Shown: piece after piece, positions 15,039-24,355 of the stretch
Position numbering within the stretch: the first letter of the stretch is position 1
Layout of the letters: the number at the start of each line of letters is the position of its first letter
Origin: VRUE01 sp036406595
GTDB taxonomy: Bacteria; Actinomycetota; Thermoleophilia; Solirubrobacterales; 70-9
Length of the DNA: 64,000 nucleotides
Assembly (NCBI GenBank): GCA_036406595.1
Contig: DASXAR010000087.1
Location: forward strand, 1 to 64,000
Reading direction: 5' to 3'
Translations under genes and position numbers: made by a program
Notes under the pieces: generated by a model
What the model was told of the DNA's origin: nothing
Seen by the model: only the letters and a program-made list of their open reading frames with translations
Databases searched by the model: none

Positions 15039-17422
15039 TGGAGGGCACGCCCGCCCTCGAAGTCGTCGAATCGCCCCTCGACGTCGAGGACGCGATCCGC
15101 GTCGACGAGCCGCTGCCGGACGCCCTGCCGGTCCTGCCGCTGCGCGAGACCGTCACATTCCCAGAGACGCTGACCCCGCTCGCGGTCGGCCAGGAGCGCT
15201 CGATCAAACTCGTCGACGACGTCCTCGGCGCCAATCGGATGCTGGCGATGGTCGCCTCGCGGGATCCCGACAACGAGGAGCCCGGCCCCTCAGAGCTCTA
15301 CGACGTCGGCGTGGTCGGCGTCGTCGCGCGCATGCTCAAAGTCCCGGACGGGACGATCCGGATCCTGGTTCAGGGAACGCAGCGGGTCCGGCTCGGCCCA
15401 TATGTGGCCGAGCAGCCCTACCTGGTCGCGCGCATCGCCGAGCTGCCCGACGTGGTCGACGAGGGCCCGGAGCTGGAGGCCCTCGCGCGCAACGTCCAGA
15501 ACACCTTCTCGCAGATCGTCGAGGAGATCCCGTACCTCCCCGAGGAGCTTCAGATGGCGGTCGCGAACATCGATGACCCCGCCGCCCTCGGCCATCTGAT
15601 CGCCGGTGCGCTGCGGATATCCACCGAGGAAAAGCAGGAGCTGCTGGAGGAGGTCGACGTCGCCGCGCGCCTGCGGAAGCTCTCGCAGATCCTCGCCCGT
15701 GAGCTCGAGGTCGTCCAGCTCGGCACCCAGATCCAGTCCCAGGTTCAGTCGGAGATCGACAAGGGCCAGCGGGAGTTCTTCCTGCGGCAGCAGCTGAAAG
15801 CGATCCAGGACGAGCTCGGCGAGGGCGACGAGCAGCAGGCCGAGGTCAACGAGCTGCGCGAGCGGATCGAGGAGGCGGAGCTCCCCGAGCACGCGCAGAA
15901 GGCGGCCGATCGCGAGCTCTCGCGCCTCGAGAAACTGCCACCGGCCGCGGCCGAGCATGGGGTGATCCGCACCTACCTCGAGTGGCTGGTCGAGCTGCCC
16001 TGGGCGAAGGCGACGGAGGACAACCTCGACATCGGCCACGCTCGCGAGGTCCTCGATGCCGACCACTACGACCTCGAGAAAGTCAAGGACCGGATCCTCG
16101 AGTACCTCGCGGTGCGCAAGCTCAACCCGAAGTCGCCCGGACCGATCCTCTGCTTCGTCGGGCCGCCCGGAGTCGGCAAGACCAGCCTCGGCCGGTCGAT
16201 CGCGCGCGCCCTCGGCCGCGAGTTCGAGCGGATCTCCGTCGGCGGAGTTCGCGACGAGGCCGAGATCCGGGGCCACCGGCGCACCTACATCGGCGCGATG
16301 CCGGGCACGATCGTGCGGGCGCTTCGCGACGCCGGCTCGCGGAATCCGGTCTTCATGATCGACGAGATAGACAAGATGGGCGCCGATTTCCGCGGCGATC
16401 CCGCCTCGGCCATGCTCGAGGTCCTCGACCCAGCCCAGAACGACTCCTTCAGGGACCACTACCTCGATCTCGAGTTCGATCTCTCCGACGTCCTCTTCAT
16501 CGCGACCGCGAACATCCTGGACACCGTCCCGCCGCCGCTCCAGGACCGGATGGAGACGATCGAGCTGGCGGGCTATACGCTCGAGGAGAAGCGGCAGATA
16601 GCCCGGCGATATCTCGTTCCCCGCCAGATCGAGGCGAACGGGCTCAAGTCGTCGCAGATCGAGTTCGCCGACCCGGCGCTGACCGCGATCGTCGAGGAGT
16701 ACACGCGCGAGGCCGGAGTCCGGGACCTGGAGCGCCAGATCGGCACGATCTGTCGCAAAGTGGCGCGAGAGGTCGCCGAGGGCAACTCGAGCGGCAAGGC
16801 CCACATCTCGGCAAAGCGCGCCCGCGAGCTGCTAGGCCGGCGCCGCTACTTCGCCGAGCAGCGCCGCCGCACCAAAATCCCCGGCGTCGCCACGGGCCTT
16901 GCCTGGACTCCCACCGGCGGCGACGTCCTCTTCATCGAGGCGACCGCGATGCCCGGCTCCGGCAACCTGACCATCACCGGCCAGCTCGGAGACGTGATGA
17001 AGGAGTCGGCCCAGGCCGCGCTCTCCTACGTGCGCGGGCACTGGCAGGAGCTCGCCTCCGAGCTCGACCCCGACTGGTTCTCCAAGCACGACATCCACAT
17101 TCACGTGCCGGCGGGCGCGGTGCCGAAGGACGGGCCCTCGGCCGGCGTGGCGATGACCGTCGCCCTCGCATCGCTGATCTCGGAGCGTCCGGTCAGCAAC
17201 GACGTCGCGATGACCGGCGAGGTGACGCTGACCGGACAGGTGCTGCCGATCGGCGGGCTGAAGGAGAAGTCGCTCGCCGCGCAGCGGGCGGGCATCAAGC
17301 GCGTCCTCGTCCCCGAGCGAAACGAGGGTGACGTCGCGGAGATCCCCGAGCACGAGCGCAGCGAGATCGAGTTCGTCTACGTGGACGAGGTCTCAAAGGC
17401 GATCGACGCGGCACTGGCCTGA
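15038..17422 (+). CDS. lon: ATP-dependent protease Lon
   Basis: The 794-residue AAA+ serine protease degrades misfolded and regulatory proteins in the cytoplasm. It shows the LonN substrate domain (LPVLPLRETVTFPE), a long coiled coil, Walker A (FVGPPGVGKTSLGRSIA), Walker B (VFMIDEIDKMG), and the C-terminal protease domain with the Ser-Lys dyad in PKDGPSAGVAMTVALAS and GGLKEKSLAAQRAGIKRV. The ATG at 15038 overlaps the hsp20 stop; a GTG one codon earlier is the alternative. Full length for LonA. Coupling to hsp20 suggests a joint protein-quality-control operon. Confidence 0.97.
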   Translation: MEGTPALEVVESPLDVEDAIRVDEPLPDALPVLPLRETVTFPETLTPLAVGQERSIKLVDDVLGANRMLAMVASRDPDNEEPGPSELYDVGVVGVVARMLKVPDGTIRILVQGTQRVRLGPYVAEQPYLVARIAELPDVVDEGPELEALARNVQNTFSQIVEEIPYLPEELQMAVANIDDPAALGHLIAGALRISTEEKQELLEEVDVAARLRKLSQILARELEVVQLGTQIQSQVQSEIDKGQREFFLRQQLKAIQDELGEGDEQQAEVNELRERIEEAELPEHAQKAADRELSRLEKLPPAAAEHGVIRTYLEWLVELPWAKATEDNLDIGHAREVLDADHYDLEKVKDRILEYLAVRKLNPKSPGPILCFVGPPGVGKTSLGRSIARALGREFERISVGGVRDEAEIRGHRRTYIGAMPGTIVRALRDAGSRNPVFMIDEIDKMGADFRGDPASAMLEVLDPAQNDSFRDHYLDLEFDLSDVLFIATANILDTVPPPLQDRMETIELAGYTLEEKRQIARRYLVPRQIEANGLKSSQIEFADPALTAIVEEYTREAGVRDLERQIGTICRKVAREVAEGNSSGKAHISAKRARELLGRRRYFAEQRRRTKIPGVATGLAWTPTGGDVLFIEATAMPGSGNLTITGQLGDVMKESAQAALSYVRGHWQELASELDPDWFSKHDIHIHVPAGAVPKDGPSAGVAMTVALASLISERPVSNDVAMTGEVTLTGQVLPIGGLKEKSLAAQRAGIKRVLVPERNEGDVAEIPEHERSEIEFVYVDEVSKAIDAALA

Positions 17423-17427
17423 ACCGC

Positions 17428-18969
17428 ATGGAGGCGGCCGGCGCGCTTGGGAAGAGCAGCCTCGCCGCCTATCTCGATGCGGCGAGGGAGGCGGTGCGCT
17501 CGCGCTCCCGCGCCTTCTGGATCGTCGCCGGCCTCACCGTCCTCGCCGCCGGCCTTCGCTTCGCGACCCTCGGCGTGCAGGCCTACCACCACGACGAGAT
17601 CATCACCGCCAGCCGGGTATTGCGGAAGGACTTCTGGCACGTGATGGACGCTGTCGGGTGGAGCGAGTCGGCGCCGCCGCTCTACTACGCGGCCGCATGG
17701 CTCTGGACGCAGTTCGCGGGGACGGGGGAGTTCGGTCTGCGCTCGTTCTCGGCGCTCGTGGGCGTCGCCACCGTCCCCGTGGCCTACCTGCTGGGCGCGG
17801 AGCTGAACGGGAGGCGGGCCGGCATCCTCACCGCCGCCCTCGCCTCCTTCAACCCGATGCTGCTCTGGTACTCCCAGGAGGCGCGCGGGTACTCGCTGCT
17901 GGTCCTGCTCACGGCTCTTGCGGCGCTCTACTTCCTGCGCACCCTCGAGCGGGGTCGGCGGGGGGACTCGATCGCCTGGGGCGTCAGCTCCTCGCTGGCG
18001 CTCGCCACCCACTACTTCGCGATCTTCCCGGTCGCCCTCGAGGCCCTCTGGCTGGGGCGGCGCCGCCGCCAGGCACTGCGGCCCGGCGTCTGGCTCCCGC
18101 TTGGGACCGCGATCGCGCTTGCGCCGCTCGCCCTTCACCAGATGTCATTCGAGCACGCGGCCTGGATCGGCGACCGCAGCCTCGGCCACCGCGTCTGGGA
18201 GGCCGGCGTCACCTTCGCGGTCGGCGAGACCGGCGACGTCATCGCGCGCCCAGAGCGCCTCCTGCCGGCGCTCGCACCGCTGCTCGCGATGGTCGCCGCG
18301 CTGCTCCTTCTCGCCGCTCGCGGCGGTCGCCGCGAGCGGCGCGCCGGGGGCCGGATGCTGGCCCTCGCCGCCAGCACGATCCTCGCGCCGCTGCTGATCG
18401 CGGTTGCGGCACCTGGCAAGGACTTCTTCATCGCCCGCAACCTGATCCCGGCCCTGCTTCCGCTCCTCGCGGCGGTGGCAGTGGGGGCGACCCTGCGCGG
18501 GGAGCGCCGAACCGGAAACCTCATCGCAGCGGTGCTTGTCGCGTACTCGCTCGCCTTCAGCATCTGGGCGAGCGCGTCTCCCTCCCTGCAGCGGCCCGAC
18601 TGGAGGGCCGTCGCCTCGCGACTCGGGGAACCCGAAGGGCCGCGGGCGATGGTCACCTGGACGCTCGGCGGAGCCTCGCTTCGCTACTACCTCTCGACCG
18701 GCTCCTTTCAGGTCGCGCCGTCGGACGGATACAGCTTCTTCGTGCACGAAATCGACTTCATCTCCGACGGGCCGGCGCCGCCCGTACGGCATCGCCTGCT
18801 GGGCCCGCGCTTCCGCCAGGTCGGCTACGCGAAGGCGGGCCGCTTCTACATTCGCAGCTATTCGCTCCCCCCCCACGAACTGGCGCATCTTCGCCTTCGC
18901 ACGATTCGCAGCGCCGACACCAACTTCGGCAGCAATACCGTGCTTTTGGACGGGATCGGCGTAAGCTGA
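17428..18969 (+). CDS. GT-C family (GT39-like) membrane glycosyltransferase
   Basis: This 513-residue protein has about ten hydrophobic segments and an N-terminal periplasmic loop after the first helix with AYHHDEIITASRVL. Its acidic pair is the position of the catalytic residues in ArnT/PMT-like enzymes that use polyprenyl-phosphate sugars. SESAPPLYYAAAWLWTQFAG and YSQEARGYSLLVLL are typical of this RgtA/B-like group. The C-terminal 120 residues form a soluble domain. It begins 5 bases after lon. Likely function is transfer of a sugar to an envelope glycan or protein; the substrate is unknown. Confidence 0.82.
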   Translation: MEAAGALGKSSLAAYLDAAREAVRSRSRAFWIVAGLTVLAAGLRFATLGVQAYHHDEIITASRVLRKDFWHVMDAVGWSESAPPLYYAAAWLWTQFAGTGEFGLRSFSALVGVATVPVAYLLGAELNGRRAGILTAALASFNPMLLWYSQEARGYSLLVLLTALAALYFLRTLERGRRGDSIAWGVSSSLALATHYFAIFPVALEALWLGRRRRQALRPGVWLPLGTAIALAPLALHQMSFEHAAWIGDRSLGHRVWEAGVTFAVGETGDVIARPERLLPALAPLLAMVAALLLLAARGGRRERRAGGRMLALAASTILAPLLIAVAAPGKDFFIARNLIPALLPLLAAVAVGATLRGERRTGNLIAAVLVAYSLAFSIWASASPSLQRPDWRAVASRLGEPEGPRAMVTWTLGGASLRYYLSTGSFQVAPSDGYSFFVHEIDFISDGPAPPVRHRLLGPRFRQVGYAKAGRFYIRSYSLPPHELAHLRLRTIRSADTNFGSNTVLLDGIGVS

Positions 18970-19030
18970 CCCGGCCCGGCCCGGAGAAGTTATCCTGAGC
19001 GTTCCGACCGAACTTCAGCGAGGAGAAGGC

Positions 19031-19474
19031 ATGGCCAAGACATCCAAGGCGACCCAGACCGCCGACCGCGCCGCAGACGTCTACTCGGCAGCGCGCGAGA
19101 ACCCATACGTGCAGCGCCTGATCGAAGACGAAGAGCTTCGCGACAGCCTTCGGGACGCCTTCAATGCGGCCAAGGGCGCCTACTCGCGCGCGACCGGGAA
19201 CGGCAAGGGCGCGGTGAAGGCCGTGACCAGCGACAGGAAGGTCCAGAAGGACCTTCGCGAGGCGGCGGAGAGCCTGCGCGAGGCGTCCGAGCACCTGCGG
19301 GCGAAGAAGAAGCGCCGCAAGGGGCGGCTCGGTCGCCTCATCCTGCTCGGCCTGATCGCCGGCGCGATCGCCCTCGTGCTGAGCGAGGATGCCCGCAAGA
19401 CCGTCCTCGACGCCCTCTTCGGCGCCGAGGAGGAGTTCGAGTACACGAGCACGACCAGCATCAACGGCGGTTGA
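19031..19474 (+). CDS. hypothetical helical protein with one membrane segment
   Basis: This 147-residue protein is not recognised. Residues 1-100 are charged and helical (ENPYVQRLIEDEELRDSLRD; DLREAAESLREASEHLRAKK), followed by a basic patch (KKKRRKGRLGR) and one hydrophobic helix (LILLGLIAGAIALVL, about residues 112-127), then a short acidic tail. The layout predicts a cytoplasmic helical domain anchored by one membrane segment. The GAGGAGAAGG sequence just before ATG 19031 is the strongest ribosome-binding site in this area, suggesting good expression. Confidence 0.7.
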   Translation: MAKTSKATQTADRAADVYSAARENPYVQRLIEDEELRDSLRDAFNAAKGAYSRATGNGKGAVKAVTSDRKVQKDLREAAESLREASEHLRAKKKRRKGRLGRLILLGLIAGAIALVLSEDARKTVLDALFGAEEEFEYTSTTSINGG

Positions 19475-19521
19475 GCGGCAGGGCGCGCCGCCCGCCCGAC
19501 GCGCCTCATAGGATCTGAGTG

Positions 19522-20130
19522 ATGGAGGCAGCGACAAAAGAGCGCGAGCTGAGCGGCGAAAAGGCCCAGCGCATCGTCGATGCGATGCGCGAGAGCGTCG
19601 CCACACGCGGCGCCGCCGGATCGACCTTCGAGCACGTTGCCCGCGAGGCCGGCGTCAGCCGCGGCCTCCTGCACTACTACTTCGGCACCAAGGAGCGACT
19701 GCTGGTCGAGGTGGTCCGCCGCGACGCCGAGATCCGCGTCGCCCGTCTCGACGAGCCGCTGGGCCGCGCGGAGACGGTCGACGACGTGCTCGACGTGCTC
19801 GTCTCCAGCCTCACCGACCTGATCGAGAACGAACCCGCCTTCTTCCTGCTCCTCTACGAGCTGTTCAGCGCCGGCCGGCGCAATCCCGACATCCAGCATG
19901 AGGTGGGGCAGCTGTTCGACCGCACCCGCTCCCATGTCGCCGAGGTGCTCGAAGCGAAGGAGCGGGAGGGGGTGCTGAAGCTCCGCTACGACGCCGAGGC
20001 GATAGTCGCCTACCTGTTCGCGGTGGCCGACGGCTTCGCGCTTCAGGCGCTCTCGGACCCCGAGCGTGACATCAGCCCGGCGCTCGAGGCTGGCACCGCC
20101 TCGGCCCGGTACCTGCTCGTCGACGAGTAG
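19522..20130 (+). CDS. TetR family transcriptional regulator
   Basis: The 202-residue regulator has the helix-turn-helix STFEHVAREAGVSRGLLHYY followed by FGTKERLLVEVVRRDAE. The C-terminal domain fits the TetR_C group often paired with exporters. It lies directly upstream of the MMPL transporter gene, with an inverted repeat in the 56-base gap that suits a TetR operator. It therefore probably represses the transporter in response to a lipid or hydrophobic compound. The ATG at 19522 follows a GTG codon that could also be used. Confidence 0.9.
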   Translation: MEAATKERELSGEKAQRIVDAMRESVATRGAAGSTFEHVAREAGVSRGLLHYYFGTKERLLVEVVRRDAEIRVARLDEPLGRAETVDDVLDVLVSSLTDLIENEPAFFLLLYELFSAGRRNPDIQHEVGQLFDRTRSHVAEVLEAKEREGVLKLRYDAEAIVAYLFAVADGFALQALSDPERDISPALEAGTASARYLLVDE

Positions 20131-20148
20131 CCGGTCGCCCCGCGAAGT

Positions 20149-20168
20149 GACCGTCCTCACAGACGGTC
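20149..20168. promoter_or_regulatory. inverted-repeat operator between tetR and MMPL genes
   Basis: GACCGTC (20149-20155) and GACGGTC (20162-20168) are perfect 7-base complementary arms around a 6-base spacer (CTCACA). The symmetry, size and position between a tetR gene and its likely target fit a TetR operator. The alternative, a hairpin in the mRNA, cannot be excluded. Confidence 0.6.
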
Positions 20169-20186
20169 GGCCCTGGGTGGATCAAC

Positions 20187-22469
20187 GTGCCTCTCAGCAC
20201 GATGCGCGAGCTGATGAGCAGAATCGCCGGGTTCCTCGGACGCCGTCGACGCTGGGTGCTCGGGGCTTGGGTCATCGTGGTCGCCCTGGCCATACCCCTC
20301 GCCCGCCATCAGACGGACCACCTCACCGGAGGCGGCTTCGACGTGCCGGGCAGCCAGTCGAAGGCGGTCAGCGACGCACTGGAAAAGAACTTCGGAAACG
20401 ACGCGAACGGGATCGCCGTCGTCCTGCGCGCCGGGGACGATGCCACGAGCCGGCAGCTCGACGCGGCGGTGCTGCGCGTGCGCCGCTCGGTCGCCGACCT
20501 CGACGGCGTTGCCCTCGCCCCGGGGGCCGCACGGCACGCGGCAGTGGAGCTGCGCCGCTCCGGCACCACGATGCTGCCGCTGAGGAGCGACCGCTCATCG
20601 GACGAGCTGATCGACTCGGCCACGAGCCTGCGCTCCGACCTTGACCCGGGCACCCCGGTGGACCGCGTCACCACCTACCTCGCCGGCCAGCCGACGATCT
20701 GGGCCGGCATGCAGGAGCTGTCGAAGGAGGACCTGGCGGAAGCCGAGGCGAGCGGCTTCCCGATCGTCGCCCTGATCCTGCTCGTCGTCTTCGGCTCGCT
20801 GGCCGCTGCCGCCCTGCCGCTGGCGCTCGGCTTCGTCAGCGTCATCGTCACCGGCGCGCTCATCTACTTCATCTCGCTCGAGATGACGACCTCGGTGTTC
20901 GTCACCAACATGGCCTCGATGATCGGGATCGGCGTCGCCGTCGACTACTCGCTCTTCATCCTCGCCCGGTACAGGGAGGAGCGCGCCGCCGGGCGCGGCG
21001 CGAACGAGGCCCGCGCCCGGGCCCTCGAGACCTCGGGCCTGGCGGTGACCTTCTCAGGGATGGCGGTGATCATCTCGCTCGCCGGTCTCTGGATGGTCGA
21101 CAACCAGGCGCTCCGCTCGATGGCCCTGGGCGCGATGACCGTCGTCGCCGTCTCGATCCTCGCGGCGACCACGCTGCTCCCCGCCCTGATCGCGATGCTC
21201 GGCGACCGCCTCCTCCCCGGCGGCATCGTAAGACGGGGGCTCACTTGGCTGAGGCGGCCCTTCCAGGGTGGGCGCGCCACGCCCGGACGCGGAAGCGAGG
21301 GCCAGTCCATATCTGTTTCTTCTGGCCCGAGCGAGAGCAGAGGACATGGCGGAAATTTGTTCTGGGAGCGATGGACGAGGACGGTCATGGCGCATCCATG
21401 GGTTGCCGTGCTCTTCGTCTCCGGCGTCCTCCTCTTCCTCGCGGTCCCGGTCCTCTCGATGACGACCGGCACCGAGGCGCTCAACCAGTTCCCGAAGAGC
21501 AGCGACGTCCGGGTCGGCAACCAGCTCGCCTCGGCCCAGCTCGGCGGAGGCACCGACCCGGTCCAGATCGTCGCCGCGTTCGACGCGGGGACCACCGCGG
21601 CCGAGCGCCGCGCCGCCGTCGGGGCATTCCGAGCGCGGGTCGCCGCGACCGACGGGGTCAGCTCGGTGGAGCCGCCGAGCCTCTCCGGCAGCGAGGCTCT
21701 GATTCAAGCGACCCCCAGCGCGCCGAGCGAGTCGGACGGGGCGAGGGCGCTGGTCCACCGCTTGCGCGACTCGGTCGTGCCCGCCACCGCGCTGAGCTCG
21801 ATCGCCGCCGTCAACGTCGGCGGGGAGACGGCCCGCAGCGACGACGTCAGGGCGCTGATCAGCGGATCGATGTGGAAGATCATCGTCTTCGTCCTCTCGC
21901 TCAGCTTCATCGTGCTGATGGTGATGCTGCGCTCGCTGCTGCTGCCGCTCAAGGCGGTGCTGATGAACCTGCTCTCGATCGGCGCCGCCTACGGCGTCCT
22001 CGTCGCCGTCTTCCAGTGGGGCTGGTTCGACGGCCTGCTCGGCTTCGAAAGCCAGGGGGCGCTCGACACGATCAACGTGCCGCTGATCTTCGCGGTCGTC
22101 TTCGGTCTCTCGATGGACTACGAGGTTTTCCTCATGTCCCGGATCCGCGAGCGCTACATGCGCCACGGCGACAACGAGCGCGCTGTCGCGGAGGGGCTCT
22201 CCTCGAGCGCGCGCACGATCTCCTCGGCGGCGCTGATCATGAGCGCGGTCTTCGGCGTCTTCGTCCTCACCGGGGTTCCGTCGATCAAGGAGCTCGGCCT
22301 GGGTTGCGCCGTCGCCATCGCCCTCGACGCGACCCTGGTCCGCCTGATCCTCGTACCGGCGGCGATGAAGCTGCTCGGCGACTGGAACTGGTGGATGCCC
22401 TCCTGGCTCGACCGGCTGCTGCCCGACCTCAGCTTCGACTCCCGCTCACCCGAGCCCGAGCTGACATAA
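20187..22469 (+). CDS. MMPL family transporter with inserted 20-aa repeat peptide
   Basis: This 760-residue RND-superfamily membrane protein is of the MmpL/YdfJ type that exports lipids or hydrophobic compounds. There are two repeats, each with one helix, a large external domain and five helices. Proton-relay type motifs include GIGVAVDYSLFILARYREER and VFGLSMDYEVFLMSRIRERY. The central cytoplasmic loop between the halves (about residues 352-388) contains the peptide TPGRGSEGQSISVSSGPSES, identical to one inside SdhB. The start is GTG 20187; ATG 20202 is an alternative. It is probably controlled by the upstream TetR. Confidence 0.92.
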   Translation: MPLSTMRELMSRIAGFLGRRRRWVLGAWVIVVALAIPLARHQTDHLTGGGFDVPGSQSKAVSDALEKNFGNDANGIAVVLRAGDDATSRQLDAAVLRVRRSVADLDGVALAPGAARHAAVELRRSGTTMLPLRSDRSSDELIDSATSLRSDLDPGTPVDRVTTYLAGQPTIWAGMQELSKEDLAEAEASGFPIVALILLVVFGSLAAAALPLALGFVSVIVTGALIYFISLEMTTSVFVTNMASMIGIGVAVDYSLFILARYREERAAGRGANEARARALETSGLAVTFSGMAVIISLAGLWMVDNQALRSMALGAMTVVAVSILAATTLLPALIAMLGDRLLPGGIVRRGLTWLRRPFQGGRATPGRGSEGQSISVSSGPSESRGHGGNLFWERWTRTVMAHPWVAVLFVSGVLLFLAVPVLSMTTGTEALNQFPKSSDVRVGNQLASAQLGGGTDPVQIVAAFDAGTTAAERRAAVGAFRARVAATDGVSSVEPPSLSGSEALIQATPSAPSESDGARALVHRLRDSVVPATALSSIAAVNVGGETARSDDVRALISGSMWKIIVFVLSLSFIVLMVMLRSLLLPLKAVLMNLLSIGAAYGVLVAVFQWGWFDGLLGFESQGALDTINVPLIFAVVFGLSMDYEVFLMSRIRERYMRHGDNERAVAEGLSSSARTISSAALIMSAVFGVFVLTGVPSIKELGLGCAVAIALDATLVRLILVPAAMKLLGDWNWWMPSWLDRLLPDLSFDSRSPEPELT
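21278..21338 (+). repeat. 61-bp in-frame repeat, copy 2 (inside MMPL gene)
   Basis: This is identical over 61 bases to the minus strand of 2687-2747 and is read in the same frame. GGGCCAG (21299-21305) and CTGGCCC (21322-21328) form a perfect 7-bp hairpin with a 16-base loop that is AT-richer than its surroundings. All six reading frames lack stops. Flanks show further similarity with single-base indels (TTCCAGGG-type sequence before, GAGGAC after), so the original unit may be about 85 bases. Confidence 0.9.
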
Positions 22470-22479
22470 GCTCCCGCCC

Positions 22480-23889
22480 ATGAGCGAGGAGGTCGCCTTC
22501 GCGGGGGCGGCGAAGCAGGCCGAGATGGTGCGCGCCGGGGAGGTGTCGCCGACCGAGCTGGTCCGCCTCTACCTCGAGCGGATCTCCCGCATCGACCCGC
22601 AGCTCAACGCGTTTCGAGTCGTTCTCGCCGAGCGGGCCCTGCTCGAGGCGGAACAGGCCGAGGCGCGGCTCAAATCGGGCGAGGAGCGCCCCCTGCTTGG
22701 GGTGCCGATCGCGCTCAAGGACAATCACGACCTCGCCGGGGAGCTGACCTGCAACGGCACCGATGGCTTCCGGGATCCGGCGCCCGACGACGACGAGATG
22801 GTGCGGCGGGTGCGCGAGGCGGGCGCGATCGTGATCGGCAAGACCCACCTGCCCGAGCTTGCGATCTGCGGCTTCACCGAGTCGGCGACCTGGGGGGTGA
22901 CCCGCAACCCGTGGGACGGGCAGCGGAGCCCAGGCGGCTCCAGCGGCGGCAGCGGATCGGCCGTGGCCGCAGGCCTGGCGGCCGTCGCGTCGGCTTCCGA
23001 TGGCGCCGGCTCGATTCGGATCCCGGCCGCATCCTGCGGGGTCTTCGGCCTCAAGCCGCAGCGGGGCAGGATCTCGCTTGGCCCATCGTTCGTCGAACAC
23101 TGGAACGGTCTCTCGGTGAGCGGCTGCGTCAGCCGGACGGTGATCGACACGGCGCTGTGGCTCGACGTGACCGCCGGCGGCTCGAAGGAGCCGGGCGCCC
23201 CGTCACCGCCGCAGCAGCCGTTCGCCGAGGCCGCGGCAACCCCGCCCGGCAGGTTGCGGATCGCCCACTCGACGGAGGCGCCCCGCGCCGCCCTCCCGCC
23301 GACCGTCTCCGAGGTCGCCAAAACCGCGGTCGCCGAGACGGCCGAGCTGCTGAGCTCGCTGGGCCACGATGTCGAGCGACGCGACCCCGACTGGGGAATG
23401 ATCGGCAACAACATGGTGCCGCGCTACCTGCGGGGCGCGGCCGAAGACGTCGCCCGCACGCCCGAGCCCGGCGGGCTCGAACGGCGCACCCGCGGCTTCG
23501 GGCGCCTCGGCAGGCTGATCCCGGAGAGCGCCTTCGCCCGGGCCCGCAGGGGAGAGGCCGCCGACGCGGCGCGGGTCAACGCGATCTTCGACCACTGCGA
23601 CGTGTTGATGACACCGGTGATGGGCGGCCCCGCCATTCCGGTCCGCCGCTGGGAGGGTCAGAGCGCCCTGCGAACCGTGCTGGGCATGAGCCGCTTCTAT
23701 CCCTACTGCATCCCGTGGAACCACCTCGGCAACCCCGCGATGTCGGTCCCGGCCGGCTTCGCCGCCGACGGCATGCCGCTTGCGGTGCAGGTGATCGGCC
23801 GCCCCGGAGACGAGGCCACGCTCCTCTCCCTGGCCGCTCAGCTCGAGTCTGAGCGCCCCTGGGCCGACAGGCTGCCGCCCCTCTCCTGA
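22480..23889 (+). CDS. amidase signature family protein
   Basis: This 469-residue amide hydrolase has the Ser-cisSer-Lys triad in context: lysine in GVPIALKDNHDLAGEL, and the Gly/Ser-rich signature SPGGSSGGSGSAVAAGLAAV. It is related to GatA and aryl-acylamidases, but no gatB or gatC is nearby, so it is not expected to be the tRNA amidotransferase. It follows the MMPL gene by 10 bases and could be cotranscribed. The natural substrate is unknown. The C-terminal part (PYCIPWNHLGNPAMSVPAGF) is typical of the family. Confidence 0.9.
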   Translation: MSEEVAFAGAAKQAEMVRAGEVSPTELVRLYLERISRIDPQLNAFRVVLAERALLEAEQAEARLKSGEERPLLGVPIALKDNHDLAGELTCNGTDGFRDPAPDDDEMVRRVREAGAIVIGKTHLPELAICGFTESATWGVTRNPWDGQRSPGGSSGGSGSAVAAGLAAVASASDGAGSIRIPAASCGVFGLKPQRGRISLGPSFVEHWNGLSVSGCVSRTVIDTALWLDVTAGGSKEPGAPSPPQQPFAEAAATPPGRLRIAHSTEAPRAALPPTVSEVAKTAVAETAELLSSLGHDVERRDPDWGMIGNNMVPRYLRGAAEDVARTPEPGGLERRTRGFGRLGRLIPESAFARARRGEAADAARVNAIFDHCDVLMTPVMGGPAIPVRRWEGQSALRTVLGMSRFYPYCIPWNHLGNPAMSVPAGFAADGMPLAVQVIGRPGDEATLLSLAAQLESERPWADRLPPLS

Positions 23890-23920
23890 GGCACATCCAT
23901 CCGGTGCGGGCGAAGCTGGC

Positions 23921-24343
23921 ATGAGCATCGGAGAGGCGGACCCCGCCGCCATCGTCGCCGAGTTGCACCGGCGCCAGGGGGCGATGTACGCGGGCGGGCC
24001 CGTGCACGAGGTGGCCGAGCTCTTGGCCGACGACATCGTCTGGCACGTTCCCGGCTCCAGCTCGATCGCCGGCCACCACCGCGGCGTCGACGCGGTGCTC
24101 GCCTACTTCGAGAAGCGCCGCTCGATCGCCGCGGGCACGATGCGGATGCGCCCCGGCGGTGCGATCTCCGCGGGCGACGCGTTCGCGCAGTTCGTCTCCG
24201 GCGAGGCGGTGCTGGGTGGAGCGCACGTCACCTGGCAGACGGTCGGGGTCTACCGCCTCGCGGCCGGCCGCGTCGCCGAGGTCTGGCTCGTGCCGCTGGA
24301 CCTCGATCTGTTCGACCGGATCTGGAGCGCTGCGGCTGCCTGA
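23921..24343 (+). CDS. SnoaL-like (NTF2-fold) protein
   Basis: This 140-residue protein of the NTF2-like superfamily has the cone-shaped fold seen in ketosteroid isomerases and polyketide cyclases. Typical text is VAELLADDIVWHVPG, IAGHHRGVDAVLAYFEKR and VGVYRLAAGRVAEVWLVPLD. Many such proteins have unknown substrates. It lies 31 bases downstream of the amidase gene and converges on the diiron-SCP2 gene with 12 bases between stops. Confidence 0.78.
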   Translation: MSIGEADPAAIVAELHRRQGAMYAGGPVHEVAELLADDIVWHVPGSSSIAGHHRGVDAVLAYFEKRRSIAAGTMRMRPGGAISAGDAFAQFVSGEAVLGGAHVTWQTVGVYRLAAGRVAEVWLVPLDLDLFDRIWSAAAA

Positions 24344-24355
24344 GCGGCCGGCTTC

